From assembly GCA_903929135.1 (NCBI GenBank), contig CAIYTH010000002.1:117402-181401 (forward strand): 64,000 nt of DNA, written 5' to 3'. This document shows positions 36,138-48,276 of this stretch, one piece after another (position 1 is the first letter of the stretch; the number at the start of each line of letters is the position of its first letter). Source of the stretch: an uncultured Chlorobiales bacterium. GTDB taxonomy: Bacteria; Bacteroidota; Chlorobiia; Chlorobiales; Chlorobiaceae. A model generated the notes under the pieces. It made no database searches. It saw only the letters and a list, made by a program, of their open reading frames with translations, and had not been told where the DNA came from. The position numbers were made by a program, and so were the translations under genes.

Positions 36138-36549
36138 GATTTTACTCTCCATGTTGAAACATCGCTTCTCTTCCATATCCAAACCTGGAAGGTAATCAAA
36201 AAGAGGTAAATATCCCTCCGGTTCGGCCGTTTTTCCCTCGAGCCCTGATCCTTTCGCAAGATCATGAATGAACAGTCCGCAAAGGGCATTCGCACGAGCC
36301 GGCCAGAGAGACCAGCCCAGACGGCTTTGTTTTCTTGGTAGTACTGTGAAAAAAGAGATATCTCGTGATGAAAAGTGCATTATTATGATAAAATATATAC
36401 GATAATTGTATGTTGCGCGTAAAGCATATTTCTTGTATCTATAATGTGACATTCATGTCAATTAATTGAGGCTGCATTTCGAGAGATGAGGCAGACAGGT
36501 ACTGTTGGATGATGTGTGCGGAATGCTGCTGAATCCTACCCCCATATCC

Positions 36550-39500
36550 ATGAAGAAGCGAAAGCTTTTTATCCTGCTGCTGCTTGCAGCAATCGGTTTT
36601 GCTGGCGAGGCTAACGGTTTCACCGTATCCAACACCAGCGACATCGGTGCCGGAAGTCTCCGGCAGGCAATCACCGACCTCAACACCTCGGGAGTTCCGG
36701 GCACCATCAACTTTACGACGGGCGGAACCTTCACGCTCACCTCAGGGGGCCTTCCCACGCTCTCCTCTCCGGCGAGCTTTGTAACCGGCGGTTCACCCGT
36801 TACGGTCAGCTTTTCCACTGCGCTTGCGGACACCCGGTTGATGACGTTGGCCCCAAATGTAGGGGTGTCGCTTGCTGACCCGAACCTGACGCTCAGCATG
36901 ACGAGCAGCGCGAACGGCTCTGCGGCGCTCTATTCGGCCGGAAATCTCGTGATCTCCGGCAGCCTTGCCGCCGATCTGAACGAAACGTCGACTAACGCCG
37001 CGTTATATCAGGTAAGGAGTTCCGGCATCTATGCTGGAGGTTCCCTGACCATGGGAGACATGGCGCCCGCCTCCTCGATTACCGTAAACTCGAAAGCCGG
37101 TGCGTATGGCATCTACGCCAACGGCACCTTCACGGCAGGCAACCTTGGCGGAGTCATTTCCGCCACGAGCGAAAGCGGCACTAATTCAAGTGCTAATGCT
37201 CCCGCTGCGCTGTGCCTGGATACGACGAACCAGCTCAGCTCGATCGGCGTCATCTCCGGGCATTTGAGCGGCACCTCGACCGTTACCGGGGAAGCCACAG
37301 GCATCCGGTTCAACGGTGGCACCTACATCGCCGTACCGACGCTGACCATCGGCCGGATCGAGTCGGGCGCACTCATCGAAGCTGCCTCGAAAACCACAGC
37401 CTACGGTATCTATGGGTATTACGGCAATCTGGTCATCGATGGCGACATGGCCGGGGAAATAAAAGCTACAGCGACGAACACCGGTGCCTCTGGCGATGCT
37501 GCCTATGGTGTCAGCCTGACCTCCATGCACGTAAGGGGGAATCTGAGCGGCACTGTCGATGCCTCGGCCTTTTCCGGTTGGGTGGCAGGCGTGTTTACGA
37601 ATGGCAGTTTTACAGTAGACCAGTCGTTGAGCGGCAGGATCACGGCTCACAGTACTTCGGGAATCTATAGTGAATTTATCACAGGATTTAAGTCCTTTAC
37701 ATCATTCACGCTTCACGCCCTTGACGGGGAGATCTCCGCATACAGCGATACCACCACCGACTATCCCAACGTGTATGGAATCTTATCTCCCAACGTGACG
37801 ATCGACGCGATCAATCCGTCAGGCAGGATCATCGCCTCTGGAGGAACGGGAACCATGATCGGCCTTTCGACCACGACCGCTACGATCACTTCTTTTAAAG
37901 GCCTGGTGGAGGCCGACGCGATAGTCGATCCTGCAACCGGCGCTGTCGGGGGTGCAACAGGGGCTGAAATTGATGCCACAGCTCCGAACTTTCCGAATCC
38001 GGCGGTTCCAGGCACGCTTCACATAACTGATTTTTCAGGTGCCGTGAAGGCTGTGTCCACCTCGAACATGTTGACAGCGCGGGACGCCGGATATGCTACG
38101 GGATTGTATCTCAACGCAGATCCGTCTAATTCACTCATGCCGAGTACCACGGCCGCTATCGACCGGTTCGACGGGAGCATCACGGCTCAGGCTAACTCGT
38201 ATGCAGCAGCTGTGTACAGTAATAACGGCATTAACCGTCTGCAGATCGGAACCTCCAACGGTACGATAAGTGCAGCGGCCGGTGGGGGCGATGTGTACGG
38301 TGTGGCGGGCGGCAGTTTTACCCTGGGCAGCATGGGCTCCACAGGAAGGATCGATGTGACGGCGACGAACAACGGAAGGTATACCTCCTCTTCAGGATAT
38401 TTCGATCCCTTGGCCGCCGGCGTTTTTCTGTGGAATGCGCCTGATATCAGCGATACCGGTACCGATTACAGCCTTGCCTGGAACTACTGGGACGATAACC
38501 TCATGATCATCCGGAACGGTTTCAACGGTACGGTGACGGTGCGAGGGATGGATGACCCCAATCGGGGCACACCCGTCAGTGTGTGGCACACGAGCCCCTA
38601 CCCAGGCGCCTACGGCATGACCTTCGGGATGTACGCCTACAATGGAATCTTCGGAACGTGGACTCCGCCCGTCTCTCCGGCACCGCCCGATTACACCACG
38701 GCACAGGATGCGCAGATCGCCGGCACCATCAGCGCTTCTGGGGACGGCTGGGTGGTGGGCCTCGGAGCGACCAACGGGCCGATGTTCCTGAATGTGACCG
38801 GTACGGTGAGCGCGGAAGACCGGAGTGGACGAGGCATGGGCTACGCCATCCTGTCGCGGGATGTTCTTCCCATCAATCCGGCACTGTCGGACAGACCCTT
38901 CGTGTATGACACCTCGGAGCAGGTGAACGACCGGGTGACGGTGTCGGGGAGTGGGCGCCTGATCGGAAATGTCGATCTCGGCAGCGGCGACGATACACTG
39001 ACGTTGAAGGACCATGCGACGCTGACCGGAAATGTCGAACTTGGCGGCATCGAGTTTTATACGCAGGCCGATGTTCCCGGAAACGATACCCTGACCCTGT
39101 CTGAGGCTGCAAACATCACGGGGAATATCAATTTAGGGGCCGGAAACGGCACCTTGGCGATGAGCGGTACGTCGAGCGTTCTGGGTTCCATCTCCTTTGG
39201 TCCGGGCGACGACCGGTTCACGCTGCAGGGGAGCCCCGACGTTTCGGGAGTGACACTGCTCGACGGGGGTGACGGGGTCGGTGATACGCTGACGATGGAC
39301 GGGTGGACGAGCAGCAGGGGGTTCGGCGGGAGCGTGGTGAACTGGGAGGTGGTACAGGTGAAGAACAACTCGGAGGTCAATCTCGGGCCCACAGGCGGCC
39401 AGTCGGCTCCGATGATCTTCAGCCCGTCGATGGGCGGGACGCTGGCGATGTCGATCGACAACACCTCGACCGTGCATGCCAGGGGTGCCTCTCCGAGCTG

Positions 39501-40956
39501 GTACGAGATCGTGGGGGGCCTTGTCAACAACGGTGTGCTGGACCTGCGTGACGCGACGCCGGCGGCAGACGACCATGTCAAGGTGACGGGCGCCTACAGC
39601 GGTTCGGGGTATCTCTATCTGGACGTGGCGCTGGGTCCCGACCAGAATACGACGAACACCGAGGCGAACCTCGACCTGCTGACGGTGGGTTCGGCATCGG
39701 GATCGACGACGATCCGGGTGAACAACACCTCGAGCGGGTCGGTGGTCATACCGACGACCGGTTCGGGCATCCTCCTGGTGAAGGTGACCGGAACCAGCAC
39801 GTCGAACGCATTCACTCTCGATTCGAGCAATTTCCTCGGCGGAGCGCAGGCGCAGCTGGTGCAGGTCGGCCAGAGCTGGTACCTCGTGGTCAACTCCGGA
39901 GGGGTTACCGGAACGGCATCGGTGGTCATTCCTGTGGTTCCGGTGGTTTCGGTGGATCCGGTAGTTCCGGGTGTCCCTGTTAACCAGATGATCATGGTGA
40001 TCCCGGCGCCGGAGGGCAACCGGGTGGCGCAGGTGGTGAGCACGATGATACCGATGCTGGGCCTGGATGCGATGCCGCGGTTCCTCGAGCGACAGGCGTA
40101 CGGTTGGAGCGCGCCGGGCCAGAATCGTGTGCCATCGTCGTGGTGGAGCCGGACGACGGGCAGCCGGTTCATCCAGGGTCAGGAGAGCGGAGGGCAGCAG
40201 GTTCGCGTGAAAGGATACCGGAGCTCGTTGCAGGTTGGTTCGGACCTCCGATCGCGCAGATGCGGCCAGGCGATCTACCGGACGGGAGTGTTTGCCGGGA
40301 CCGGATACCTGAAGGCGGACAGCAGGAGCGTCGATGTGGTGAATACCGGGAGCGAGGATGTGTTCACCCTCGGCATCGGGGGCTATACGAGCGTGGAGTG
40401 TCGTGGCCACTGGTACCTGGAGGGGGTGGTGCAGGCGAACGAGTACGACATCAACGCGAAGTTCAGCGACGGAACGACCTCGAGCGCGGGGACTTGGGGC
40501 CTCGGTGTGTCGGCGGAGGGTGGCGCATACGTGAAGGTGAACGACTGCTTCCTTCTGACGCCGCAGGCGCAGTTTATGTGGCAGCGGATCGCGGGTTACG
40601 GGTTGAAGGTGGATCGGGATAATACGTTTGCGGAGGTGCGGTCGCAGAAGGGGGTGACGGGCCGGCTTGGTGTGACGGGCACGGTGATGCCGGAAGGGTG
40701 GTGCATGAACCCGTTGGTGGAGTTGAACGCAGTGCGTGATTTTGGCGAGACGCCGGAGGTTGCCTACGCATCGACAGGCCAGAGCTATGGTGTGAAGAGG
40801 GACAGGACATGGCTGGGCGGCTCCCTGGGGATCGTGAGCCGGAACCGGTATCCGGAGTGCCTGGTGTACTATGCGAAGGTCGGGATGATGGCCGGGGTCG
40901 ACGGCCAGGGTGGCCGGGACTACACGATCACTGTCGGCATCCGCAAGAGCTGGTAG
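36550..40956 (+). CDS. Autotransporter with beta-helical passenger and outer-membrane barrel
   Basis: 1468 residues from ATG 36550, chosen because the signal peptide starts there (MKKRKLFILLLLAAIGFAGEANG). The mature start FTVSNTSDIGAGSLRQAI is the repeat-type opening seen in adhesin-like and polymorphic outer-membrane proteins. The passenger (to about 1190) is built of short strand-turn repeats (GxxSGTISA, VYGI…, LTGNVELGG), consistent with a beta helix. Near 1130-1160 is a V/P-rich hinge (VVIPVVPVVSVDPVVPGVPV). The C-terminal 270 residues are a typical 12-strand barrel (WSRTTGSRFIQGQ … VGIRKSW, ending in an aromatic residue). The barrel holds several Cys residues, unusual for this class. 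It is probably a surface adhesin; ligand unknown. Confidence 0.88.
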   Translation: MKKRKLFILLLLAAIGFAGEANGFTVSNTSDIGAGSLRQAITDLNTSGVPGTINFTTGGTFTLTSGGLPTLSSPASFVTGGSPVTVSFSTALADTRLMTLAPNVGVSLADPNLTLSMTSSANGSAALYSAGNLVISGSLAADLNETSTNAALYQVRSSGIYAGGSLTMGDMAPASSITVNSKAGAYGIYANGTFTAGNLGGVISATSESGTNSSANAPAALCLDTTNQLSSIGVISGHLSGTSTVTGEATGIRFNGGTYIAVPTLTIGRIESGALIEAASKTTAYGIYGYYGNLVIDGDMAGEIKATATNTGASGDAAYGVSLTSMHVRGNLSGTVDASAFSGWVAGVFTNGSFTVDQSLSGRITAHSTSGIYSEFITGFKSFTSFTLHALDGEISAYSDTTTDYPNVYGILSPNVTIDAINPSGRIIASGGTGTMIGLSTTTATITSFKGLVEADAIVDPATGAVGGATGAEIDATAPNFPNPAVPGTLHITDFSGAVKAVSTSNMLTARDAGYATGLYLNADPSNSLMPSTTAAIDRFDGSITAQANSYAAAVYSNNGINRLQIGTSNGTISAAAGGGDVYGVAGGSFTLGSMGSTGRIDVTATNNGRYTSSSGYFDPLAAGVFLWNAPDISDTGTDYSLAWNYWDDNLMIIRNGFNGTVTVRGMDDPNRGTPVSVWHTSPYPGAYGMTFGMYAYNGIFGTWTPPVSPAPPDYTTAQDAQIAGTISASGDGWVVGLGATNGPMFLNVTGTVSAEDRSGRGMGYAILSRDVLPINPALSDRPFVYDTSEQVNDRVTVSGSGRLIGNVDLGSGDDTLTLKDHATLTGNVELGGIEFYTQADVPGNDTLTLSEAANITGNINLGAGNGTLAMSGTSSVLGSISFGPGDDRFTLQGSPDVSGVTLLDGGDGVGDTLTMDGWTSSRGFGGSVVNWEVVQVKNNSEVNLGPTGGQSAPMIFSPSMGGTLAMSIDNTSTVHARGASPSWYEIVGGLVNNGVLDLRDATPAADDHVKVTGAYSGSGYLYLDVALGPDQNTTNTEANLDLLTVGSASGSTTIRVNNTSSGSVVIPTTGSGILLVKVTGTSTSNAFTLDSSNFLGGAQAQLVQVGQSWYLVVNSGGVTGTASVVIPVVPVVSVDPVVPGVPVNQMIMVIPAPEGNRVAQVVSTMIPMLGLDAMPRFLERQAYGWSAPGQNRVPSSWWSRTTGSRFIQGQESGGQQVRVKGYRSSLQVGSDLRSRRCGQAIYRTGVFAGTGYLKADSRSVDVVNTGSEDVFTLGIGGYTSVECRGHWYLEGVVQANEYDINAKFSDGTTSSAGTWGLGVSAEGGAYVKVNDCFLLTPQAQFMWQRIAGYGLKVDRDNTFAEVRSQKGVTGRLGVTGTVMPEGWCMNPLVELNAVRDFGETPEVAYASTGQSYGVKRDRTWLGGSLGIVSRNRYPECLVYYAKVGMMAGVDGQGGRDYTITVGIRKSW

Positions 40957-40968
40957 GTGTGTGTGGGA

Positions 40969-41472
40969 CTAACAGAGAGCGACGATCATCTCCTGATGGT
41001 CCGGAAATCTCGCCATAAGATCCGCGCTGTCGGCGAAGGAGAAGTCGCGGAAATCGAAGCCTGGGGCCACGACGCAGCTCACCAGGGCGTATGAGTCGGG
41101 GTCGGCGTCATCCGGCATCCGGGCGCCGAACCAGCATCCTGCAGGTACCCAGGAGTGAAGCGTCTCGCCGTCGTCGGGTGACAGTCCGAGCGTGAAGCAC
41201 GACGGAGTGCCGGTTTCGGGAAAGATATGGACTTCGAGCGGTCCGCCGGCATGGAAGTACCACTGTTCGTCGGAGAGGATGCGGTGCAGTCTCGATCGGT
41301 CGCCTTGTCTGAGCAGGTAGTGGATCGAGGTGGCGTAGGGCCGGGGAGCGTCGAAGGGCGCGGAACCGCTGAAATCGAACGAGCCTTGGCTGCGGTAGGT
41401 TTCACGGTACCAGCCCCCTTCGGGGTGCGGTTCGAGATTGAGATGCCCGATCCAGTACTCAGCCTTTTGCAT
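40969..41472 (-). CDS. Cupin protein of the DUF985 (cupin_5) family
   Basis: 167 residues. Family features: [14 protein letters not shown] near the start, [29 protein letters not shown] in the middle, and [10 protein letters not shown] with [14 protein letters not shown] at the end. These proteins have one cupin barrel; biochemical roles are mostly unknown (one relative is a sugar or ureidoglycolate-type enzyme candidate). The start overlaps the end of purE by 14 bases, so the two are coupled. The gene converges with the autotransporter, only 12 bases apart, with no clear terminator between them. Confidence 0.82.
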   Translation of the reverse strand: MQKAEYWIGHLNLEPHPEGGWYRETYRSQGSFDFSGSAPFDAPRPYATSIHYLLRQGDRSRLHRILSDEQWYFHAGGPLEVHIFPETGTPSCFTLGLSPDDGETLHSWVPAGCWFGARMPDDADPDSYALVSCVVAPGFDFRDFSFADSADLMARFPDHQEMIVALC

Positions 41473-41986
41473 GCAGCTTTTCGCGGATTTTGCCGGTCTT
41501 CTGGCGCGACGCCTCCGCGAGCTTTTCCCGGAAGGTTTTCATGGCCTGCATGAGGTGTTCGTCGGCGAGCGCGAGCATCTGGATGGCGAGCAGGGCGGCG
41601 TTGCGGGCGTTGTCGATGCCGACCGTTGCGACGGGAATGCCGGCGGGCATCTGGACGATGGCGTAAAGAGAGTCCTGGCCGCTGAGTTTCTTGCTGTAGA
41701 TCGGTACGCCGATCACGGGCAGCACGGTCATGGCTGCCGTGACGCCCGGCAGGTGCGCTGCGCCGCCGGCGCCGGCGATGATCGCCTTCAGGCCGCGATC
41801 CTGTGCCGTGGTTGCGTACTTTTCGAGGTCCCCCGGGGTCCTGTGCGCCGAAATGACCGAGATTTCATAGGGGATGCCGAATTCGTCAAGGACGTCGGCG
41901 GCCTCTTTCATGATATCGAAATCGGAGTCGGAGCCCATGAGGATTCCTACGACGGGGGCCTGCTGTTCGGTCAGTGATGGTGTCAT
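41459..41986 (-). CDS. purE: 5-(carboxyamino)imidazole ribonucleotide mutase (PurE, class I)
   Basis: 175 residues from ATG 41986; an ATG at 42010 would add MSGPIIFY, and neither has a clear ribosome site. Signature motifs: [24 protein letters not shown] and [15 protein letters not shown], with [20 protein letters not shown]. The enzyme moves the carboxylate of N5-CAIR to give CAIR in purine synthesis and works as an octamer. The C-terminus carries a lysine-rich tail ([21 protein letters not shown]) beyond the usual fold. purK is not nearby. Confidence 0.93.
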   Translation of the reverse strand: MTPSLTEQQAPVVGILMGSDSDFDIMKEAADVLDEFGIPYEISVISAHRTPGDLEKYATTAQDRGLKAIIAGAGGAAHLPGVTAAMTVLPVIGVPIYSKKLSGQDSLYAIVQMPAGIPVATVGIDNARNAALLAIQMLALADEHLMQAMKTFREKLAEASRQKTGKIREKLHAKG

Positions 41987-42108
41987 GTAAAAAATGATCG
42001 GGCCGCTCATCTGCGGCCGGTTTGAGTGGGGACAGGGTTATGAATTTGCGGAGTTTTATGTATTTTCCCCAGTGCACCAAAAAATAACACATGTCGAGGA
42101 AGAATACA

Positions 42109-43536
42109 ATGACAACAGATCTCGCCAAACTTGCTATAAAGTACAGTAATCCCGGCCCCCGATACACCAGCTATCCCACCATACCCTCATGGAGCGCCGA
42201 CGGCGTGAGCCAGGAGCAATGGAAGGAAGCCATGGTGAAGGGTTTCAACGAAAGCAATGAAACCACCGGCATCAGCATGTACATCCACATCCCCTACTGC
42301 GAGAACCATTGTTACTTCTGCGGCTGCAACGCCCACCGAACCCAGGACCACTCCTTCGAGGAGCCCTATATCGACGCCCTCATCAAGGAGTGGCAGATGT
42401 ACCTCGATGTGTTCCCCGGCAAACTGAACGTCAAGGAGCTGCATATCGGCGGCGGCACCCCGACCTTCTTCAGCCCCGAAAACCTCGTCCGTCTGGTCAA
42501 CACCCTGTTCAAGGATGTCAACCGCATGGACAATTACATGTTCAGCTTCGAAACCAATCCCCGCTCGACCTCGAAAGAGCATCTCGAGGCGCTCTACAGC
42601 GTAGGGTTCCGCCGCATGAGCTTCGGCATCCAGGACTTCGATCCCGATGTGCAGGCGGAGATAAACCGCCCGCAGTCCTTCGAACTGGTGAAGGAGAAGG
42701 TCGACCTGGCGCGCCAGATCGGCTTCACCTCGATCAACTTCGACCTGGTCTACGGCCTGCCCAAGCAGACCATGGCCACCGTCACCGACACCATCCAGAA
42801 GGTGATGCAGCTCAAGCCCGACCGCCTCGCTTTTTACGGCTACGGCCACAATCCGCACCTCTACGAAGGACAGCGCCGCTTCAAGGAGTCCGACCTTCCC
42901 GTCGGCGACGTCAAGCAGGAGCTCTACGACAAGGGTCGTGCCATGCTTGAATCGATCGGCTACCACGAGGTGGGCATGGACCACTTTGCACTCGAAAAGG
43001 ATGCTCTCTGGCTCGCAGCACTGGACGGCTCCCTGCATCGGAACTTCATCGGCTACACCGAGAACACCACCCAGAAGATGCTCGCCCTCGGTTCCTCGTC
43101 GATCAGCGACACATGGTACGCTTTCGCACAGAACGAGCGCGACGACGACCGCTACATCGCGGAGGTGAACAAAGGGCGTTTCCCGATCATGCGCGGTCAT
43201 CTGCTGACCAGTGAGGACCTCGTGCTTCGCCGCCATATCCTGAACCTGATGTGCCGCCAGGAGACCTCCTGGGAAGATCCGGCCATGTATACCGAAGAGC
43301 TCGACATCGCACGCTACCGCCTCGAGGACCTGGAGAACGACGGTCTGGTCGTACTGCTCGACAAGGGGGTCAGGGTAACCGACGACGGCATTCCTTTCCT
43401 CAGGAACATCTGCATGGCTTTCGATGCACTGCTCTGGCGTTCCGACAGCCTTTCCAAGGCGTACAACGTTTCGAGGGACATCCAGAAAGAGTATATCGAA
43501 CGGGCCCGTCAGGCCAAAGCCCAGCAGGTCGGGTGA
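42109..43536 (+). CDS. hemN: Oxygen-independent coproporphyrinogen III oxidase (radical SAM)
   Basis: 475 residues from ATG 42109, which has GAGGA 8 bases upstream; the ATG at 42091 lacks a site. The radical-SAM cluster motif is [12 protein letters not shown] (CxxxCxxCxC), preceded by [19 protein letters not shown] and [19 protein letters not shown] are further HemN hallmarks. It decarboxylates coproporphyrinogen III to protoporphyrinogen IX without oxygen, feeding heme and, in a green sulfur bacterium, bacteriochlorophyll. The length and the CxC ending mark genuine HemN rather than HemW. A terminator follows 27 bases after the stop. Confidence 0.95.
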   Translation: MTTDLAKLAIKYSNPGPRYTSYPTIPSWSADGVSQEQWKEAMVKGFNESNETTGISMYIHIPYCENHCYFCGCNAHRTQDHSFEEPYIDALIKEWQMYLDVFPGKLNVKELHIGGGTPTFFSPENLVRLVNTLFKDVNRMDNYMFSFETNPRSTSKEHLEALYSVGFRRMSFGIQDFDPDVQAEINRPQSFELVKEKVDLARQIGFTSINFDLVYGLPKQTMATVTDTIQKVMQLKPDRLAFYGYGHNPHLYEGQRRFKESDLPVGDVKQELYDKGRAMLESIGYHEVGMDHFALEKDALWLAALDGSLHRNFIGYTENTTQKMLALGSSSISDTWYAFAQNERDDDRYIAEVNKGRFPIMRGHLLTSEDLVLRRHILNLMCRQETSWEDPAMYTEELDIARYRLEDLENDGLVVLLDKGVRVTDDGIPFLRNICMAFDALLWRSDSLSKAYNVSRDIQKEYIERARQAKAQQVG

Positions 43537-43562
43537 CGATGGGTTACTGAATATTCAAATAG

Positions 43563-43593
43563 AAAGGGTGATCCACAGGTCACCCTTTTTTTT
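43563..43593 (+). terminator. Intrinsic terminator after hemN
   Basis: AAAGGGTGA (43563-43571) and TCACCCTTT (43580-43588) form a 9-bp stem with an 8-base loop, followed by T's to 43593. It stands only 10 bases before the ATG of the next gene, so that gene depends on read-through or on a promoter overlapping the hemN end. Confidence 0.85.
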
Positions 43594-43603
43594 GTGCACC
43601 AAG

Positions 43604-44743
43604 ATGAAAAAACGAGTCAAGATAGGATTTATCGGAAGCGGCTGGGCGCAGGTTGCCCAGGCGCCGGCCTTTTCACTGATGGACAATGTCGAACTGGCCG
43701 CCGTGTCGAGCCCGACCGAACATCACCGGAAGAAGTTCATGGAGCGCTTCGGCATCAACCAGGGGTTTGCTGACTGGAGGGAGATGCTCCACTGCGACCT
43801 GGACCTGGTCTGTGTCACCACGCCGCCCTCGATGCATGAATCCATGGTTTCCGGAGTGCTTGAAAGCGGCAAGAGCGTGCTGTGCGAAAAGCCGTTTGCC
43901 CTTACGGTCGACGAAGCCGAGCGGATGACAGCACTCGCCTCCCGCTCGCCGGGCATGTCACTGATCGACCACCAGCTCAGGTTCCACCCGTCGGTTCGAA
44001 GCATGAAGCTGATGATCGACGGCGGCGATATCGGCAAGATCTACGAAGTGCGGGCAGTCGTGAACCTGGCCACGCGCAACCGGATCGACCAGCCCTGGTC
44101 GTGGTGGAGCGACACAGCCAGGGGCGGTGGCGCCCTTCGGGCCATCGGTTCTCACCTCATCGACCTGAACCGGTTCCTGGTCGGCGAAATCTCCGAAGTG
44201 TGCTGCAACCTTGCCACAGCAATCCCCCAGCGCCCGGACCCATCCAACCCCGGGAAATACCTTCCGGTCACCTCGGACGACAGCTTCGCCATGTTCATGA
44301 AGTTCGGCCCTTCGTCAGTCGCACTTGGCGCCTCCTCGCTCATGCATGTGACCACGGTCGGAGCCTACACCTGGTTTTCGCTCGAAGTGGTCGGCAGCAT
44401 GAAGACCATCAGGCTCGACGGCGCAGGACGTTTGTGGGAGATCACCACCGGTGCGGCAAAAGGTGGGCGGAGCCTGATCGATGCGCCTCGCTGGAAGCAG
44501 GTCGAACCGATCATAGCGTGGGACGAACTGGTGCTGCAGGAAAAAATCAAGCTTTCGTCGATCGCCGTGCACGGCATTTTTGCCGTGGGCTTCGCGTTCC
44601 TTGCGCACCGTATCGTCAGGGCGCTGAAAAGCGGTGAACGCCAGCCGCACGACGCGGCCGGGTTCAGTGATGGCCTCATGATCCAGAGGATCCTGCAGGC
44701 AGGGCTCGATTCGGACAAGCAACGGTCGTGGGTCAGGATATGA
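43604..44743 (+). CDS. Gfo/Idh/MocA-family oxidoreductase
   Basis: 379 residues from ATG 43604 ([19 protein letters not shown]); the frame is open upstream into hemN but the Rossmann start fixes the ATG. The N-terminal dinucleotide fold ([31 protein letters not shown] with the conserved EKP) is followed by the C-terminal alpha/beta domain ([26 protein letters not shown], where GSH-x-x-D carries the probable catalytic His). It should oxidise or reduce a sugar, inositol or related ring compound with NAD(P). The substrate cannot be read from sequence or context. Confidence 0.87.
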   Translation: MKKRVKIGFIGSGWAQVAQAPAFSLMDNVELAAVSSPTEHHRKKFMERFGINQGFADWREMLHCDLDLVCVTTPPSMHESMVSGVLESGKSVLCEKPFALTVDEAERMTALASRSPGMSLIDHQLRFHPSVRSMKLMIDGGDIGKIYEVRAVVNLATRNRIDQPWSWWSDTARGGGALRAIGSHLIDLNRFLVGEISEVCCNLATAIPQRPDPSNPGKYLPVTSDDSFAMFMKFGPSSVALGASSLMHVTTVGAYTWFSLEVVGSMKTIRLDGAGRLWEITTGAAKGGRSLIDAPRWKQVEPIIAWDELVLQEKIKLSSIAVHGIFAVGFAFLAHRIVRALKSGERQPHDAAGFSDGLMIQRILQAGLDSDKQRSWVRI

Positions 44744-44768
44744 TGAACCGTAACGTGGGGGAGTGAGG

Positions 44769-45089
44769 ATGGCCTGGATCTGCCTGCTCATCGCCGGACT
44801 GCTCGAATGCGCCTGGGCGATCGGCCTCAAGTATGCCGAGGGGTTCACCCGTCCGATTCCCTCGGTGGTGACGGTGACGGCCATGGTTGCCAGCTTCTGG
44901 CTGCTCTCCTTGGCCATGAAGAGCGTGCCTGTCGGTACGGCCTATGCGGTCTGGACCGGCATAGGTGCTGCGGGCGTGGCCGCCGCCGGCATGCTGCTCT
45001 TCGACGAGCCCCGCGAGGCCGCCCGTATCTTCTGCATCTTCCTGATCATCGCCGGAGCCGCCGGCCTGAGGATCCTGGCCGGGAAATAG
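44769..45089 (+). CDS. sugE: Small multidrug resistance family protein, SugE/Gdx guanidinium-exporter subtype
   Basis: 106 residues from ATG 44769 with GGGGGAG upstream. Four membrane helices. The first has the SMR glutamate ([16 protein letters not shown], Glu13), and the phrase WAIGLKY is typical of the SugE/Gdx branch rather than EmrE. The next helices include [25 protein letters not shown]. These proteins export guanidinium in exchange for protons, acting as antiparallel dimers. The gene stands alone; no guanidine riboswitch is evident in the 25 bases before it. Confidence 0.9.
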   Translation: MAWICLLIAGLLECAWAIGLKYAEGFTRPIPSVVTVTAMVASFWLLSLAMKSVPVGTAYAVWTGIGAAGVAAAGMLLFDEPREAARIFCIFLIIAGAAGLRILAGK

Positions 45090-45117
45090 GGGGAGGAGGG
45101 AAGAGCGGGAAGAGAAA

Positions 45118-45231
45118 TGGACGTGATGGACGAAGAAATCATGGACTGAATGGACGGTATGGACAATGTAAGAGGGCTATCGACTCAGTTATCTTGTCCA
45201 TCAAGTCCATCAAGTCCATTTCGTCAATCAC
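45118..45231. repeat. 9-bp minisatellite palindrome between convergent genes
   Basis: Left arm: tggacgtga, tggacgaag, six odd bases, tggactgaa, tggacggta, tggacaatg, then taagagggc (45118-45177). Right arm: gtccatcaa, gtccatcaa, gtccatttc, gtcaatcac (45196-45231). The arms are complementary in type, and the element fills the gap between the SMR gene (plus) and the ABC-F gene (minus), where it may end both transcripts. Confidence 0.8.
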
Positions 45232-45240
45232 CCTCGCCGG

Positions 45241-47193
<1,953 letters not shown>

Positions 47194-47380
47194 GGTATGA
47201 CGGGTTCTTGTTTGCCCTGAAGATACGATATTTCACCGATGCACCATGAGTCGAGTGCGTTTACCTCCATCGCGCATGCAAACCTGATTCGGCGTATATT
47301 GCTGAGGGTGCGGGATTGAGCCCGTCACCCGTTACTCGTTACTTGCTGACTCGTTACCCATCACTTGTCACTATTTATAC

Positions 47381-48169
47381 ATGAAAACGGTTGTTATTAC
47401 CGGAAGCACGCGCGGCCTGGGCTTCGGGCTTGCCCGGCGCTTTCTCGAGAAGGGGTGCAGCGTCGTCGTCAACGGCACCAGGCAGGGGAGCGTGGATCGT
47501 GCGCTCAGTGAGCTGTCGACATTTGCAGGCCGGGTCCACGGGGTGGTGGGCGACGCGGCTTCCGAACCCGACGTCGAACGTCTTTACCGGGAAGCCGGCC
47601 AGCGCTTCGGGCCGGTCGATATCTGGGTGAACAATGCCGGGATCGGCCAGCCGATGGCGAGGGCCTGGGAGATCGAATCAGGCAGGCTCGAACAGATTGT
47701 CGCGGTCAACCTCCTGGGGGTGGTGCATGGTACGATTGTACCGTTCCGGGCGATGAAGGCCCGAAGATCGGGAATGATCTTCACGATGGAAGGGCACGGC
47801 AGCAATGGGCGCATCGTCGACTGCATGGCCATCTACGGGACGACCAAGAGTGCGGCGACCTATTTCACGAAAGCCTTTGCGCACGAGGCACGGGGGAGCG
47901 GCGTCACGATCGGTCGCCTGCTTCCAGGCATAGTGGTGACCGACATGCTGTTCGAGACCGTCTCCGGGAACGATCCTGAAAACGCGAGGCGCAGGAAGTT
48001 CTACAACCTGCTGGCTGACGACGTCGATACGGTTTCGGCTTTCCTGGTCGACGGCATGCTTGCCGCACAAGGGCCATCGCCCCGCATCGAGTGGCTGACC
48101 CGTCGTAAGGCGATGCTCAGGATGCTGTTCGGTTCCTTCAGGAAACGGGACTTTTTCGCCGGGGCATGA
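47381..48169 (+). CDS. Short-chain dehydrogenase/reductase, NYC1/NOL (chlorophyll b reductase)-like
   Basis: 262 residues. NADP-binding fold: VVITGSTRGLGFGLA, then DIWVNNAGIG. The active-site Tyr-x-x-x-Lys is YGTTK. The strand where classical SDRs carry catalytic Ser reads IFTMEGHGSNGR, the MEGxGS form seen in the NYC1/NOL chlorophyll b reductase branch and its bacterial relatives. The end (KFYNLLADDVDTVSAFLVDG) is also typical of that group. In a green sulfur bacterium a pigment-related substrate is tempting, but context gives no support. The upstream 85 bases contain CGTTACT-type short repeats. Confidence 0.8.
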   Translation: MKTVVITGSTRGLGFGLARRFLEKGCSVVVNGTRQGSVDRALSELSTFAGRVHGVVGDAASEPDVERLYREAGQRFGPVDIWVNNAGIGQPMARAWEIESGRLEQIVAVNLLGVVHGTIVPFRAMKARRSGMIFTMEGHGSNGRIVDCMAIYGTTKSAATYFTKAFAHEARGSGVTIGRLLPGIVVTDMLFETVSGNDPENARRRKFYNLLADDVDTVSAFLVDGMLAAQGPSPRIEWLTRRKAMLRMLFGSFRKRDFFAGA

Positions 48170-48276
48170 CCGGCTCTCCTGACTGATTTATTTTTTTTCG
48201 CTGGAAAATGCAGGTTCGTGCGTCAAATCTGTAATTGACTTTATCTATTGCCATTATTCACACCTATGTACGGATC

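Noticed and set aside
47300..47380. CGTTACT/CGTTACC-type short repeats before the SDR gene as a regulatory array
   Set aside because: Only a few irregular copies, no fixed spacing and no regulator gene nearby; probably simple-sequence DNA.
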